A DNA stretch of 30,426 nt. Origin: Bacteroidales bacterium. Lineage in GTDB: Bacteria; Bacteroidota; Bacteroidia; Bacteroidales; UBA932. The notes under the pieces were generated by a model. That model ran no database searches. It was given only the letters and a program-made list of their open reading frames with translations, and was not told where the DNA came from. This document shows, piece after piece, positions 7,579-16,455 of the stretch. The DNA lies in contig SFJA01000018.1 in the NCBI GenBank assembly GCA_004556005.1, positions 1-30,426 on the forward strand. Direction: 5' to 3'. A program made the translations under genes and the position numbers. Position 1 is the first letter of the stretch. The number at the start of each line of letters is the position of its first letter.

Positions 7579-10500
7579 ATGAAAAATGCAATTAACATTA
7601 CTGCGTTATCAGTTCTTCTGTTTCTGCTGTGTTCGGCGGCAAGTTATTCAGCACCAACGACAAACAGAACAACAAAAGCAGCAAGCGCATCTTACTCAAA
7701 CACTGCGGCAAAAACGGAAAAGGCGGAAAAAGCGGATAATGCCTCAGGCTCTGCAGACCAGAGCACGGGCGCTGTCAAAAAGGGTAAACTGACTTTCAGC
7801 GGCAAGGTGTTTGACAAAAAGACTTTCGAGCCGATTGAATTTGCCACCATAGTCCTGAGAGAAAGCGAACAGTGGGCAGTTGCGGACAAGGACGGCCGAT
7901 TCACCATCAGGAATGTTCCCGCCGGAGAAAATGTCGTCATCGTTTCCTGCCTGGGCTACGTCACCGACACAAGGGAGGTCAACCTGAGCCGGGACATCAG
8001 CAGCTACAACATCAGCCTCGCGGCCAACGACCTGACGCTCGAAGAGGTGGTCGTTACCGCACAGGAGAATAGTTCAAGCGCCGCTACCAGCCGCACGATA
8101 GACAGGACAGCACTCGACCACATTCAGATGGTCAATGTAGCGGATATTTCAGCACTTCTTCCGGGCGGACGGACGGTCAATCCGGATCTGACCAACCAGC
8201 AGGTGGTGAATGTTCGGTCGGAAGGGAGCAGCGAGGCGGGCAACTCTTCATTCGGGACCGCAATCGAAGTTGACGGTGTACGCATCAACAACAATGCAAG
8301 TTTCAGCAACCTCGCCACGGGCAGTGGTCTCAAAGGTATAACTACCAACAACATAGCATCTTCTAACGTTGAAAGCGTGGAAGTGATTTCGGGTATGCCT
8401 TCGGTAGAATACGGAGATATGGGCACGGGAGTGGTCAAGATTAACACGCGAAAGGGCGTGACTCCGTGGACCGTAAGCATGAGCACCAATCCGACGATGA
8501 AGCAGCTTTCTGTCAGCAAGGGATTTGGGCTCAGGGACAAGTCCATGGGTGTCATTAATGCCAGCGGAGAGTTGACAAAGTCCATCTCCGACCCTCGCTC
8601 ACCTTATACTGCTTATACGAGACGCGGAGCCACACTCACTTACAGCAACATGCTCACCAAGGGAGTATTCGGCGACGCGCCGCTCAGGCTTACAGCGGGA
8701 ATCACCGGAAACATAGGAGGGCGCAATTCAGAGGCTGACCCCGACTCGTTCAAGGATACCTGGTCAAAGACAAGGGACAATACGGTCAGGGGCAACCTTT
8801 CGCTCAACTGGCTGCTCAGCAAGCCGTGGATAACCAACGTGGAACTCAACGCATCCATTTCGTACAGCGACAAGCAGGAGCTTACGCGAAATTTCGCGAC
8901 CTATGCCGCAGGATCGGTTGCGCTTCACGGAAAGGAAGAGGGTTACTTCGTTACCCAGACTTGGGAGAGCAATCCTGATGCGGCCATAACCCTCATTCCA
9001 CGAGGGAGTTACTACAACACGATGGGCATTGACGACAGACCGATGTCGAGCAAGGTGTCGTTCAAGGCCAATTGGGCGAGGAATTTCGGGAAGGCAAACA
9101 ACAAGGTAAAGATTGGTGCCGAGTGGTCAAGCGACAGGAATTTCGGCATCGGGCAGTACAGTGAGGATATGTCAACGGCAACGACATTCAGGACTTACGA
9201 CTACAGCCTGGTTCCTGCAATGAACAACGTGGCGGCGTACATCGAGGACAACATTGTCATAAGCCTTGGAAAGACCAGACTGAACCTCATCGCCGGACTC
9301 AGGAACGACAACAGCATCATAAGAGGTTCCGCTTACGGTGTAACAAGTTCACTTTCACCGCGTTTCAATGCAAAGTACACCATCCTGTCACCTAAGGGCC
9401 GAAGGCAGAATCTGGTCAAGGAACTCGCACTGAGGGCCAGCTGGGGCGTTGCAGTCAAGCAGCCTTCATACTCCGTCCTGTATCCGGTCCCTACTTACCG
9501 CGACATCGAGATTTTCGTACCGACCTCATCTTCTGACGGCTCAGCATACTACGCCTATTTCATTATGCCAAAGACGATTAACTACAATGCTGCCCTTCGC
9601 TGGCAGCAGAACCGTCAGGCAGAATTTGGCCTGGAAACCGACATTGCAGGCAACAGGATTTCGCTAACGGCATACTGGAACAAGACTGTGGATGCCTACA
9701 GGATGAGCACTGGATATAACCCATTCAGCTACAACTACACCAGCGCCAAGGAGCTGGAAAGCAATTGCAAGATTCCTGCAGACCGCAGAAACTTCGTGGT
9801 GGACCAGAAGACAGGTATTGTAACCGTTCACGACAAGTTTGGTGAGATGAAAAGCGAGACTATACCGGCAAAGACCAAGACAGGTTTTAACTCAAACCTT
9901 TACGCAAACAACTCCACCGACCCTGTAACACGCTGGGGTCTGGAATGGATCGTGGACTTCAAGCGCATCAAGGCCCTGAACACGTCCATAAGGTGGGACG
10001 GTTCATTCTACTCGTACAGAGTCCTGGACACACAGATTGAAGCATACTGCCCTTTCACGACAACCTCCACAGACGGAACTCCTTACAAATACGTGGGTTA
10101 CTACTCCGGAGGCAACAAGATTACAAACGGCAGCATAAGCCGCAACCTCAGGACCAACCTTACAATCAACACCAACATTCCTCAGGTCAGGATGGTCTTT
10201 TCATTGCGTCTGGAAGCCGGGCTGATCAAGTATTCGCGCTACCTGAGCGAGGGTGCCGACGGGAAGGCAAGGACATACGTGATCTCCAACAAGGATGACG
10301 TGCTTTCATTTACAGGCGAGGACATTTATCAGGGGAACAGCTATACCGTAACCTTCCCGGAGACCTACTCCACCATCGACGACCCGACAACTCGCAGGGA
10401 TTATCTCGAGGACCTGAAATGGGCAAGGGAAAATAACAGGGCTATGTACAGCGACCTGCAGAAGCTTGCAATTTCAAGCGCCTACCTGTATTATTTCAAC

Positions 10501-10701
10501 GAGGACTACATAAGTCCATACTTCACCGCAAATATCAGCGTAACCAAGGAAATAGGCGATTTTGCCTCTGTTTCCTTCTACGCCAACAACTTCTTCAACA
10601 ATCTCGGACAGGTACATTCAAGCAAGACCGGAAGCAGCTACCCTATAGGCAACTATATCCCGTCTTTCTTCTACGGGCTGTCCCTGAGACTGAAATTTTG
10701 A
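7579..10701 (+). CDS. TonB-dependent outer-membrane receptor with carboxypeptidase-like N-terminal domain
   Basis: This 1040-residue receptor heads a six-gene operon. The ATG at 7579 gives a signal peptide (MKNAINITALSVLLFLLCSA). A Thr/Ala/Lys-rich linker of roughly 45 residues follows, then a CarboxypepD_reg-like beta domain (about 70-160, with GRFTIRNVPAGENVVIVSCL), the plug (SGMPSVEYGDMGTG region) and a 22-strand-type barrel ending in aromatic GLSLRLKF. It imports a ligand across the outer membrane using TonB energy. The next gene is a DUF4876 lipoprotein and not SusD, so this is not a classical SusCD glycan importer. The downstream M16 protease and ferredoxin-like membrane protein suggest a proteinaceous or metal-bearing cargo, which is inference only. 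A well-spaced promoter and a dyad precede it. Confidence 0.9.
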   Translation: MKNAINITALSVLLFLLCSAASYSAPTTNRTTKAASASYSNTAAKTEKAEKADNASGSADQSTGAVKKGKLTFSGKVFDKKTFEPIEFATIVLRESEQWAVADKDGRFTIRNVPAGENVVIVSCLGYVTDTREVNLSRDISSYNISLAANDLTLEEVVVTAQENSSSAATSRTIDRTALDHIQMVNVADISALLPGGRTVNPDLTNQQVVNVRSEGSSEAGNSSFGTAIEVDGVRINNNASFSNLATGSGLKGITTNNIASSNVESVEVISGMPSVEYGDMGTGVVKINTRKGVTPWTVSMSTNPTMKQLSVSKGFGLRDKSMGVINASGELTKSISDPRSPYTAYTRRGATLTYSNMLTKGVFGDAPLRLTAGITGNIGGRNSEADPDSFKDTWSKTRDNTVRGNLSLNWLLSKPWITNVELNASISYSDKQELTRNFATYAAGSVALHGKEEGYFVTQTWESNPDAAITLIPRGSYYNTMGIDDRPMSSKVSFKANWARNFGKANNKVKIGAEWSSDRNFGIGQYSEDMSTATTFRTYDYSLVPAMNNVAAYIEDNIVISLGKTRLNLIAGLRNDNSIIRGSAYGVTSSLSPRFNAKYTILSPKGRRQNLVKELALRASWGVAVKQPSYSVLYPVPTYRDIEIFVPTSSSDGSAYYAYFIMPKTINYNAALRWQQNRQAEFGLETDIAGNRISLTAYWNKTVDAYRMSTGYNPFSYNYTSAKELESNCKIPADRRNFVVDQKTGIVTVHDKFGEMKSETIPAKTKTGFNSNLYANNSTDPVTRWGLEWIVDFKRIKALNTSIRWDGSFYSYRVLDTQIEAYCPFTTTSTDGTPYKYVGYYSGGNKITNGSISRNLRTNLTINTNIPQVRMVFSLRLEAGLIKYSRYLSEGADGKARTYVISNKDDVLSFTGEDIYQGNSYTVTFPETYSTIDDPTTRRDYLEDLKWARENNRAMYSDLQKLAISSAYLYYFNEDYISPYFTANISVTKEIGDFASVSFYANNFFNNLGQVHSSKTGSSYPIGNYIPSFFYGLSLRLKF

Positions 10702-10730
10702 AAATCAAACCTTTTAAAACCTTTATCATT

Positions 10731-12035
10731 ATGAAACGTTATTTATTATTGGTCCTTTCAGCACTGATGCTGATTGTCTCCTGCCAGGAGAAACAAAAGG
10801 TGACCACCGCCCAGGTAAGCGTAGCTCTCACATATGAGAACGCCGCCTTTGCCGTGGAAGGCATCAACGTTTCCGTCAAGGAAACGGCCACCGGAGTCGT
10901 TTATGACGCCCTTACCGATGCAGAGGGTGTCGCTTCTTTCGTACTTTCAGCCGGTCTTTACGAGGCCAGCGCAAGCTACAAGGTTCCTGCCGAAGGCGTT
11001 CAGGACATATACAACGGCCTCAACACCAACATAGTCGTTACTGCCGGAGTCGATGAGACCTACCCGCTCAACCTCAGCAAGTCTTCCGCAAGCCAGATCA
11101 TCATCAAGGAACTTTACAACACCGGATGCACCACCGCTGAAGGCAAGTCATTTGTCAACGACGCCTACGTCATCCTCTACAACAACTCCGACCAGCCTGC
11201 CGATGCTTCGAAGATAGGATTTGCATTTGCCACACCTTTCAACTCAAACAGCTCCAGCAAGTACCTGGTTGACGGAGCCCTGTCTTACGAAGCAGAGGGC
11301 TGGATCCCTGCAGGTTATTCAATCTGGTGGTTCCAGTGCCCGGTCATCATCGAGCCATACTCACAGATTCTCATCTGCATTTCAGGATGCACCGACAACA
11401 CCGTTACCGTTCCCGCTTCCGTTGACCTGAGCGGAGCCGATTACTATATGTACGACCCTGAGTGCGGATTCACCAACACAAGCAAATACCCTGCACCTCC
11501 TGCATCGATGCCGGTGGACCACTATCTCCAGACCTACCTCTACGCAATGGGCACCGCCTGGCCTCTCAGCAACACTTCTCCGGCATTCTACATCATCAGA
11601 CAGGCCGGCATAGAAGAATTCACCAAGGACAGCAACAACTATGACACCACAGAAAACGTGAAGCTGCCTGTAGTCAAGGTTCCTATGGAGTGGGTTGTCG
11701 ATGCGGTCGAGGTGTACAACCAGACAACTGCCGACAAGAACGGCAAGCGCTTCCCTGCATCGATCGATGCCGGTTATGTGGAGATCAACCCTAAGAACGG
11801 CTACACCGCTTACCGCAACGTTGACAAGGCCGCTACCGAGGCTCTCGCCGAGAACGAAGGCAAGCTCGTTTACAACTATGCAGGAGGCACCGAAGACGTC
11901 GAGGGAACAACCGATCCTTCAGGCATCGATGCCGAGGCTTCCATTGCAAACGGCGCCCATATCATCTATATGGACAGCAACAACTCAAGCAACGACTTCC
12001 ACCAGAGAAAGGTCGCTTCAATCAAAAAGAAGTAA
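10731..12035 (+). CDS. DUF4876 family lipoprotein
   Basis: This is a 434-residue lipoprotein. Its signal MKRYLLLVLSALMLIVSC gives lipidated Cys18, which fixes the start at ATG 10731; an upstream TTG at 10698 overlapping the receptor stop is rejected. Residues about 25-120 look like a beta-sandwich of the transthyretin/SpaA-like type (VSVKETATGVVYDALTDAEG). The rest resembles DUF4876, a Bacteroidetes family of unknown function found next to TonB receptors. It lies 29 bases after the receptor and 12 bases before the DUF6850 gene. By position it may be the surface partner of the receptor, playing the role SusD plays for SusC, but no ligand-binding residues can be identified. Confidence 0.75.
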   Translation: MKRYLLLVLSALMLIVSCQEKQKVTTAQVSVALTYENAAFAVEGINVSVKETATGVVYDALTDAEGVASFVLSAGLYEASASYKVPAEGVQDIYNGLNTNIVVTAGVDETYPLNLSKSSASQIIIKELYNTGCTTAEGKSFVNDAYVILYNNSDQPADASKIGFAFATPFNSNSSSKYLVDGALSYEAEGWIPAGYSIWWFQCPVIIEPYSQILICISGCTDNTVTVPASVDLSGADYYMYDPECGFTNTSKYPAPPASMPVDHYLQTYLYAMGTAWPLSNTSPAFYIIRQAGIEEFTKDSNNYDTTENVKLPVVKVPMEWVVDAVEVYNQTTADKNGKRFPASIDAGYVEINPKNGYTAYRNVDKAATEALAENEGKLVYNYAGGTEDVEGTTDPSGIDAEASIANGAHIIYMDSNNSSNDFHQRKVASIKKK

Positions 12036-12047
12036 GCTCAAATCAAT

Positions 12048-13643
12048 ATGAGACTTGGAATCCACACCCTTATGATGTCCGCAGTGCTCTGCGCCGCCTG
12101 CTTGACGGCACGGGGACAGGCACGGGACTATGACTACATTAAAGAAACCAATCTCTGGCTGGGCAGCAGAAATGCCGCCGGCATAGGCACTTTCGACATG
12201 CAGCGCATAGCCGTAGCCAGGGCATACGCCGTTAAGGAAAACGGCGGACTCGTTGGCATCGAAGGGTCCGACGACAGCATCAAGGGAGCGCTGGAGACCG
12301 AGTCGTACAACAGAATTTCCGACAGGATGAGCTTTTACGGCCTCCTGTCATACGACTATTTCTACGGGAAGAATATGGGGGGCCCTATACTTTTGGACCC
12401 CTCATACAATCCCGTTTCCTTTATCGAGGCCGATGAAACGACCACGGGGCCGAAAAGCCGCGAATACTATAAACTCATAGGAGCCGCATCCTACAAGCTG
12501 TCGGACAAATGGTATCTTGGAGGAAGGGTGGATTACGAGACCGCCCTAAGCGCCAAGCGCAAGGACCCGCGATTCCGCAGCATATGGATGGACCTGAACC
12601 TCGATGCAGGCGTAATGTTCCGTCCTTCGGAGCATTTCTCCGCAGGTATTTCGCTGATTTACAGGCGCTCTCTTGAAAAGTTCGACGGCACCCTCTTCGG
12701 CGACCTTGCAAAGGATTACATTTCACTCGTAGATTACGGCGGATTCCTCTGCAAAAAGGAACTCTTCTCAGGCGACAACGGCTATGTTCCGCAGGGATCC
12801 GGCACAAGAAATATGTTCAATGCGTTTTATGGTTGCGCAATCGAACTGGAAGGCGGGTCTGAAAGGATCAGGACCTTCCACGAACTCTATTGGAAACACC
12901 GCGACGGTTACTACGGCAACAAGGGCACCAGCCACATAGTCTATTCCGAACACGGAGGCGACGTCTTTGGCTACTCCGGATCACTGCTGCTCAAGGGCGG
13001 CAACGGAAGCGACAAGCTAAGCCTTACGGCAGAATTGTCCCGAACCGCCAACAGCGAAAACGTGTTCAGGACGACGACTCCGCCGGGACAGCAGACCGTG
13101 ATCGAATACCTCAGCTCAAAGGAAGTGCTTGACCGTCAAGACCTTGGCATCGCCCTTGACTGGCAGGGACGGAGAGGACCGGAGACCTTCTGCCACCGCT
13201 GGCATTACGGGGCTTCCCTGACCGGAGACCTGAGGAAACAGACTGCGACCATCTATCCTTTTTACCGCAACTCCAGCATTTGGACATCCGAGGCGGCAGC
13301 ATTCGCCACCAGAAACATATCACGCGGGAAGAACATCTTCTCGGCAGGATTACGGGTAGAGGGCGCATTCGGGGGCGGTACCCCGAAAGAAGACGGTGCC
13401 CACGCCTCAACAAGTTCCGACGCACCTTATTCTGCGGACGGATACCTTTTGAGGGATTTTGAATTTAAAAGCGCACTTGTTATCCGTACAGGCGCAAGCT
13501 TCAGATACACAAGGACTTTCAACGACAGGACGGCTGCTTACGTCGAACTGTCGGACAAATATGCAAGAATGACGGGTTCTCCTGAATATCTCGGAGGCAA
13601 AGACAGAAATACACTTATCCTCAGCGTAGGATGCACATTCTAA
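12048..13643 (+). CDS. DUF6850 family outer-membrane beta-barrel protein
   Basis: This is a 531-residue exported protein with a signal peptide (MRLGIHTLMMSAVLCAACL, cut near TARGQA). It then shows alternating hydrophobic/polar strands rich in Tyr, Arg and Gly, for example YKLIGAASYKLSDKWYLGG, ending in LILSVGCTF with C-terminal Phe. This is typical of a beta-barrel inserted by the BAM complex. It matches my recollection of the DUF6850 family that accompanies DUF4876 proteins; the function is unknown. It has 12 bases upstream spacing and 4 bases to the M16 protease gene, so it is translated as part of the same operon. It has no plug domain, so it is not a second TonB receptor. Confidence 0.7.
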   Translation: MRLGIHTLMMSAVLCAACLTARGQARDYDYIKETNLWLGSRNAAGIGTFDMQRIAVARAYAVKENGGLVGIEGSDDSIKGALETESYNRISDRMSFYGLLSYDYFYGKNMGGPILLDPSYNPVSFIEADETTTGPKSREYYKLIGAASYKLSDKWYLGGRVDYETALSAKRKDPRFRSIWMDLNLDAGVMFRPSEHFSAGISLIYRRSLEKFDGTLFGDLAKDYISLVDYGGFLCKKELFSGDNGYVPQGSGTRNMFNAFYGCAIELEGGSERIRTFHELYWKHRDGYYGNKGTSHIVYSEHGGDVFGYSGSLLLKGGNGSDKLSLTAELSRTANSENVFRTTTPPGQQTVIEYLSSKEVLDRQDLGIALDWQGRRGPETFCHRWHYGASLTGDLRKQTATIYPFYRNSSIWTSEAAAFATRNISRGKNIFSAGLRVEGAFGGGTPKEDGAHASTSSDAPYSADGYLLRDFEFKSALVIRTGASFRYTRTFNDRTAAYVELSDKYARMTGSPEYLGGKDRNTLILSVGCTF

Positions 13644-13647
13644 AGAA

Positions 13648-16452
13648 ATGAAAAGAACACTACTGATAACACTATCGCTGCTTGGCCTCGTATGCACTGC
13701 ATGGGCACAGCAAAACAGCATTCCGGCAGATGAAAGCACCATAATCGGCAAACTGGAAAACGGAATGACTTATTACGTCAGACCTACGGCCAATGCCGAA
13801 GGCAAGGCTGACTTTTACATAGTTCACAACGTCGGCGCCCTGCAGGAAGAAGCAAGACAGAACGGTCTGGCGCACTTCCTGGAACATATGGCATTCAACG
13901 GCACGAAGAACTATCCTGACAAGACAATGTTCCCTTTCCTCGAGGCGGAGGGAGTCAGGTTCGGGGCCAACATAAACGCCTACACTTCACGCTATGAAAC
14001 CGTTTACCACGTCAATTCCGCCCCGGTGGCGAGAGATTCGTTTGTCGATTCCGTTCTGACCCTGCTCAGGGACTGGTCCTGCGACATCAGTTGCGAACAG
14101 GATGCCCTGGATGCCGAGAGAGGCGTAATCAGCGAAGAGTGGAGGCGCAGGGATGACACCCGCACCAGGATGGCGCTGAAGCAGATAAACCTGATTTACA
14201 AGGGTTCGTTGCATCCGGAAAGGTCAGTGATCGGAACTCTCGAAGTAATAAATGGCTTTGAGAGAAAGGACATACTCGACTTTTACCACAAATGGTACAG
14301 GCCTGATCTTCAGGCAATTATCGTGGCCGGCGACATTGATGCCGACAAGATGATCTCAATGATCAAGGCAAAATTCTCCGACATTCCCGCCGCTGTCAAT
14401 CCAGCAGTCAAGCAGAAATGCGAACCGGCTCCTCTCGACAGTCCTCTCTTCGAGAACATGAATGACCCCGAAATCACTTACAATACGCTCAAGGTATTTC
14501 ACCGTCAGGCATTTCCTGACGAGCAGACAAGGAGCGGAAGCGCTTTCTACAGGGATCAGCTGACCAGACAGATGCTCAGCAGCATCATCGAAGGCAGGCT
14601 GGGAGAAGAGCTACGCAAGGACAGTTGTCCGGTCCGCGGAGCAGTTGTGGTCACCAATGCATTCAACACGGACTTTTATGTGACCCAGTTCACTTTCACT
14701 CCGAAAAGCGAGGACAAGATGGATGACGCGCTTGCATTTTACCGCAGCAACATCGACCGTCTGATACGCTACGGAGTCAGCAGCGACGAGGTGGAGTCAG
14801 CGCGTTTCAAGGTGCGCCGCAAACTCAAGCTGGATATCGAAGTCTTTGATAAAGACCTGACTACCAAAGAGATAGCCGATGCCTGCAAGGAGAATTTCCT
14901 CAGAGGATATCCTTGCATCTACACACGCGAGCGCAATGCTCTGATGAACGGCGAGCTTGAGAGCATAAGCGCGGAGGAAGTGAACGCTTATATCCGGAAG
15001 ATGTTCGTGGAGAGCGAACGCATATACTCATACTCCATCAACGAATCAAAGGCAGAGCTCATTCCTGACAAGCAGAGAATGCTCGCCGTGATTGATTCTG
15101 TTGACAGGTCGGACATCAAGCCTGAATATATGAACTTCAAGCAGATTGACCTGAAAGTAGCTGACGGACGGGATTGCAGGATAGTCAGGGAAAGCAAGGA
15201 CAAGGTGGGAAAGGTTTGGACGCTGGACAACGGTTCAAAGGTTTTCTGGACCCCTTCAGAGCCCGTTGAGTCCAACACCCATCTTGCAATGTTTGTCAAG
15301 TACGAAAGCGGCTACGGCTCGCTTGACGGCAAGGGCAATGCATCCGAAAGGGTGGCAATCAGTTTCCTTGACCGTTGGGGAGGACTCAGGGAAGTAAGCA
15401 GGTCAGAGTTTAAGTCAATGCCACAGAGCGCAGGAGTCAACCTGCTCGTGGATATCGGCCGTTATGCTTCCAGGGTAAGGGTCAGCGCGGACGAGAAAAA
15501 CTGCGAAAAAGCATTCGCAATTGCCGCATTGCAGCTCAAGGACCCGTATTTCGGATCGGAGAAGGAACTGGGACAGTTCAAGGCTTCGCTTCTGGCTTCG
15601 CTCAAGAAACCTGTCAGCAACACCAACAAATTCAACGAGGAAGTAAAGAAAGCCCGCTACGGTGACAACCCGTCCCTGTCCAAGCCTACGGAGGAAGAAA
15701 TTGAAGCGGTGGACATGGAAGTCGTTCAGCGCGTCTGGGAGCAGTCTTTCTCCGGCAACGCTGAAATATACATCTGCAGCGATATGGACGAAGGGACAGT
15801 CAAGGAACTGGTCTGCCGCTACTTCGGATCTCTTCCGCAGCGCGTGCGTAGCGGGGAAAAGACCGAAAGGCTTGTGCCTCTGTACAAGGGCGAAGGTAAT
15901 TTAACATCAACCGTGCCTGCCAGCTCTGCGCCAAAGGCTACTGTAAAATGCTGCTTCAAGAGCGAAGCGAAGGTCAATCGCAGGCAAATGCTCGCTCTGG
16001 ACATTCTCGACTATGTGATGTCAAAACGCTACATTGACCTCATCCGCGAGGAAAGGGGCGGCACATACAGCGTCAGCTTCAACACGGAAATATACCTGAT
16101 ATCAGGCTATTACGAGAGTTGTGTCGAATTCCAGACCCGCCCGGAAATGCTTGACCTGCTGGTTGCGGACGTGTATGACGAACTCCACAGGGCCGGCTGG
16201 GACGGAATAAGTCAGGAGGAGTTTGACAATGCAGTGAAGTACCTGCGCAAAGTGCATATGGAAAGGCAGAAGAGGATAGCAAACTCTGTGGTTTCAAAGA
16301 ATTTCGAAAGGCACGACCAGCTCAAATACGGCACTTGCGACATCTACGATTTTGATGCAGTTGTAAGTCGCATCAAGACTTCGGACATTGAAAAACTTGC
16401 CCGAAAGGTTTACAAATCAGATAAGTACAGGTACATTTTAATTGAAGAATAG
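13648..16452 (+). CDS. Exported M16 family zinc metallopeptidase (PqqL-like)
   Basis: This 934-residue protein has a signal peptide (MKRTLLITLSLLGLVCTAWAQ). The inverted zinc motif HFLEH lies at residues 76-80 and the third ligand Glu157 sits in AERGVISEE, 76 residues after His80, so the N-terminal half is catalytic. A linker of Arg/Glu-rich helices leads to a second M16 half that lacks the motif (EERGGTYSVSF region). This is the two-halves-in-one-chain layout of E. coli PqqL and Pectobacterium FusC. Those enzymes degrade proteins or peptides in the periplasm, and FusC acts on ferredoxin imported by a TonB receptor. Its place in a TonB-receptor operon points the same way, but the substrate is not shown by sequence. 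It has a 4-base gap upstream and 3-base gap downstream. Confidence 0.88.
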   Translation: MKRTLLITLSLLGLVCTAWAQQNSIPADESTIIGKLENGMTYYVRPTANAEGKADFYIVHNVGALQEEARQNGLAHFLEHMAFNGTKNYPDKTMFPFLEAEGVRFGANINAYTSRYETVYHVNSAPVARDSFVDSVLTLLRDWSCDISCEQDALDAERGVISEEWRRRDDTRTRMALKQINLIYKGSLHPERSVIGTLEVINGFERKDILDFYHKWYRPDLQAIIVAGDIDADKMISMIKAKFSDIPAAVNPAVKQKCEPAPLDSPLFENMNDPEITYNTLKVFHRQAFPDEQTRSGSAFYRDQLTRQMLSSIIEGRLGEELRKDSCPVRGAVVVTNAFNTDFYVTQFTFTPKSEDKMDDALAFYRSNIDRLIRYGVSSDEVESARFKVRRKLKLDIEVFDKDLTTKEIADACKENFLRGYPCIYTRERNALMNGELESISAEEVNAYIRKMFVESERIYSYSINESKAELIPDKQRMLAVIDSVDRSDIKPEYMNFKQIDLKVADGRDCRIVRESKDKVGKVWTLDNGSKVFWTPSEPVESNTHLAMFVKYESGYGSLDGKGNASERVAISFLDRWGGLREVSRSEFKSMPQSAGVNLLVDIGRYASRVRVSADEKNCEKAFAIAALQLKDPYFGSEKELGQFKASLLASLKKPVSNTNKFNEEVKKARYGDNPSLSKPTEEEIEAVDMEVVQRVWEQSFSGNAEIYICSDMDEGTVKELVCRYFGSLPQRVRSGEKTERLVPLYKGEGNLTSTVPASSAPKATVKCCFKSEAKVNRRQMLALDILDYVMSKRYIDLIREERGGTYSVSFNTEIYLISGYYESCVEFQTRPEMLDLLVADVYDELHRAGWDGISQEEFDNAVKYLRKVHMERQKRIANSVVSKNFERHDQLKYGTCDIYDFDAVVSRIKTSDIEKLARKVYKSDKYRYILIEE

Positions 16453-16455
16453 TCT

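Noticed and set aside
7579..12035. SusC/SusD glycan-uptake pair
   Set aside because: The lipoprotein after the receptor resembles DUF4876, with no SusD-type helical pattern, and no glycosidase lies in the operon.
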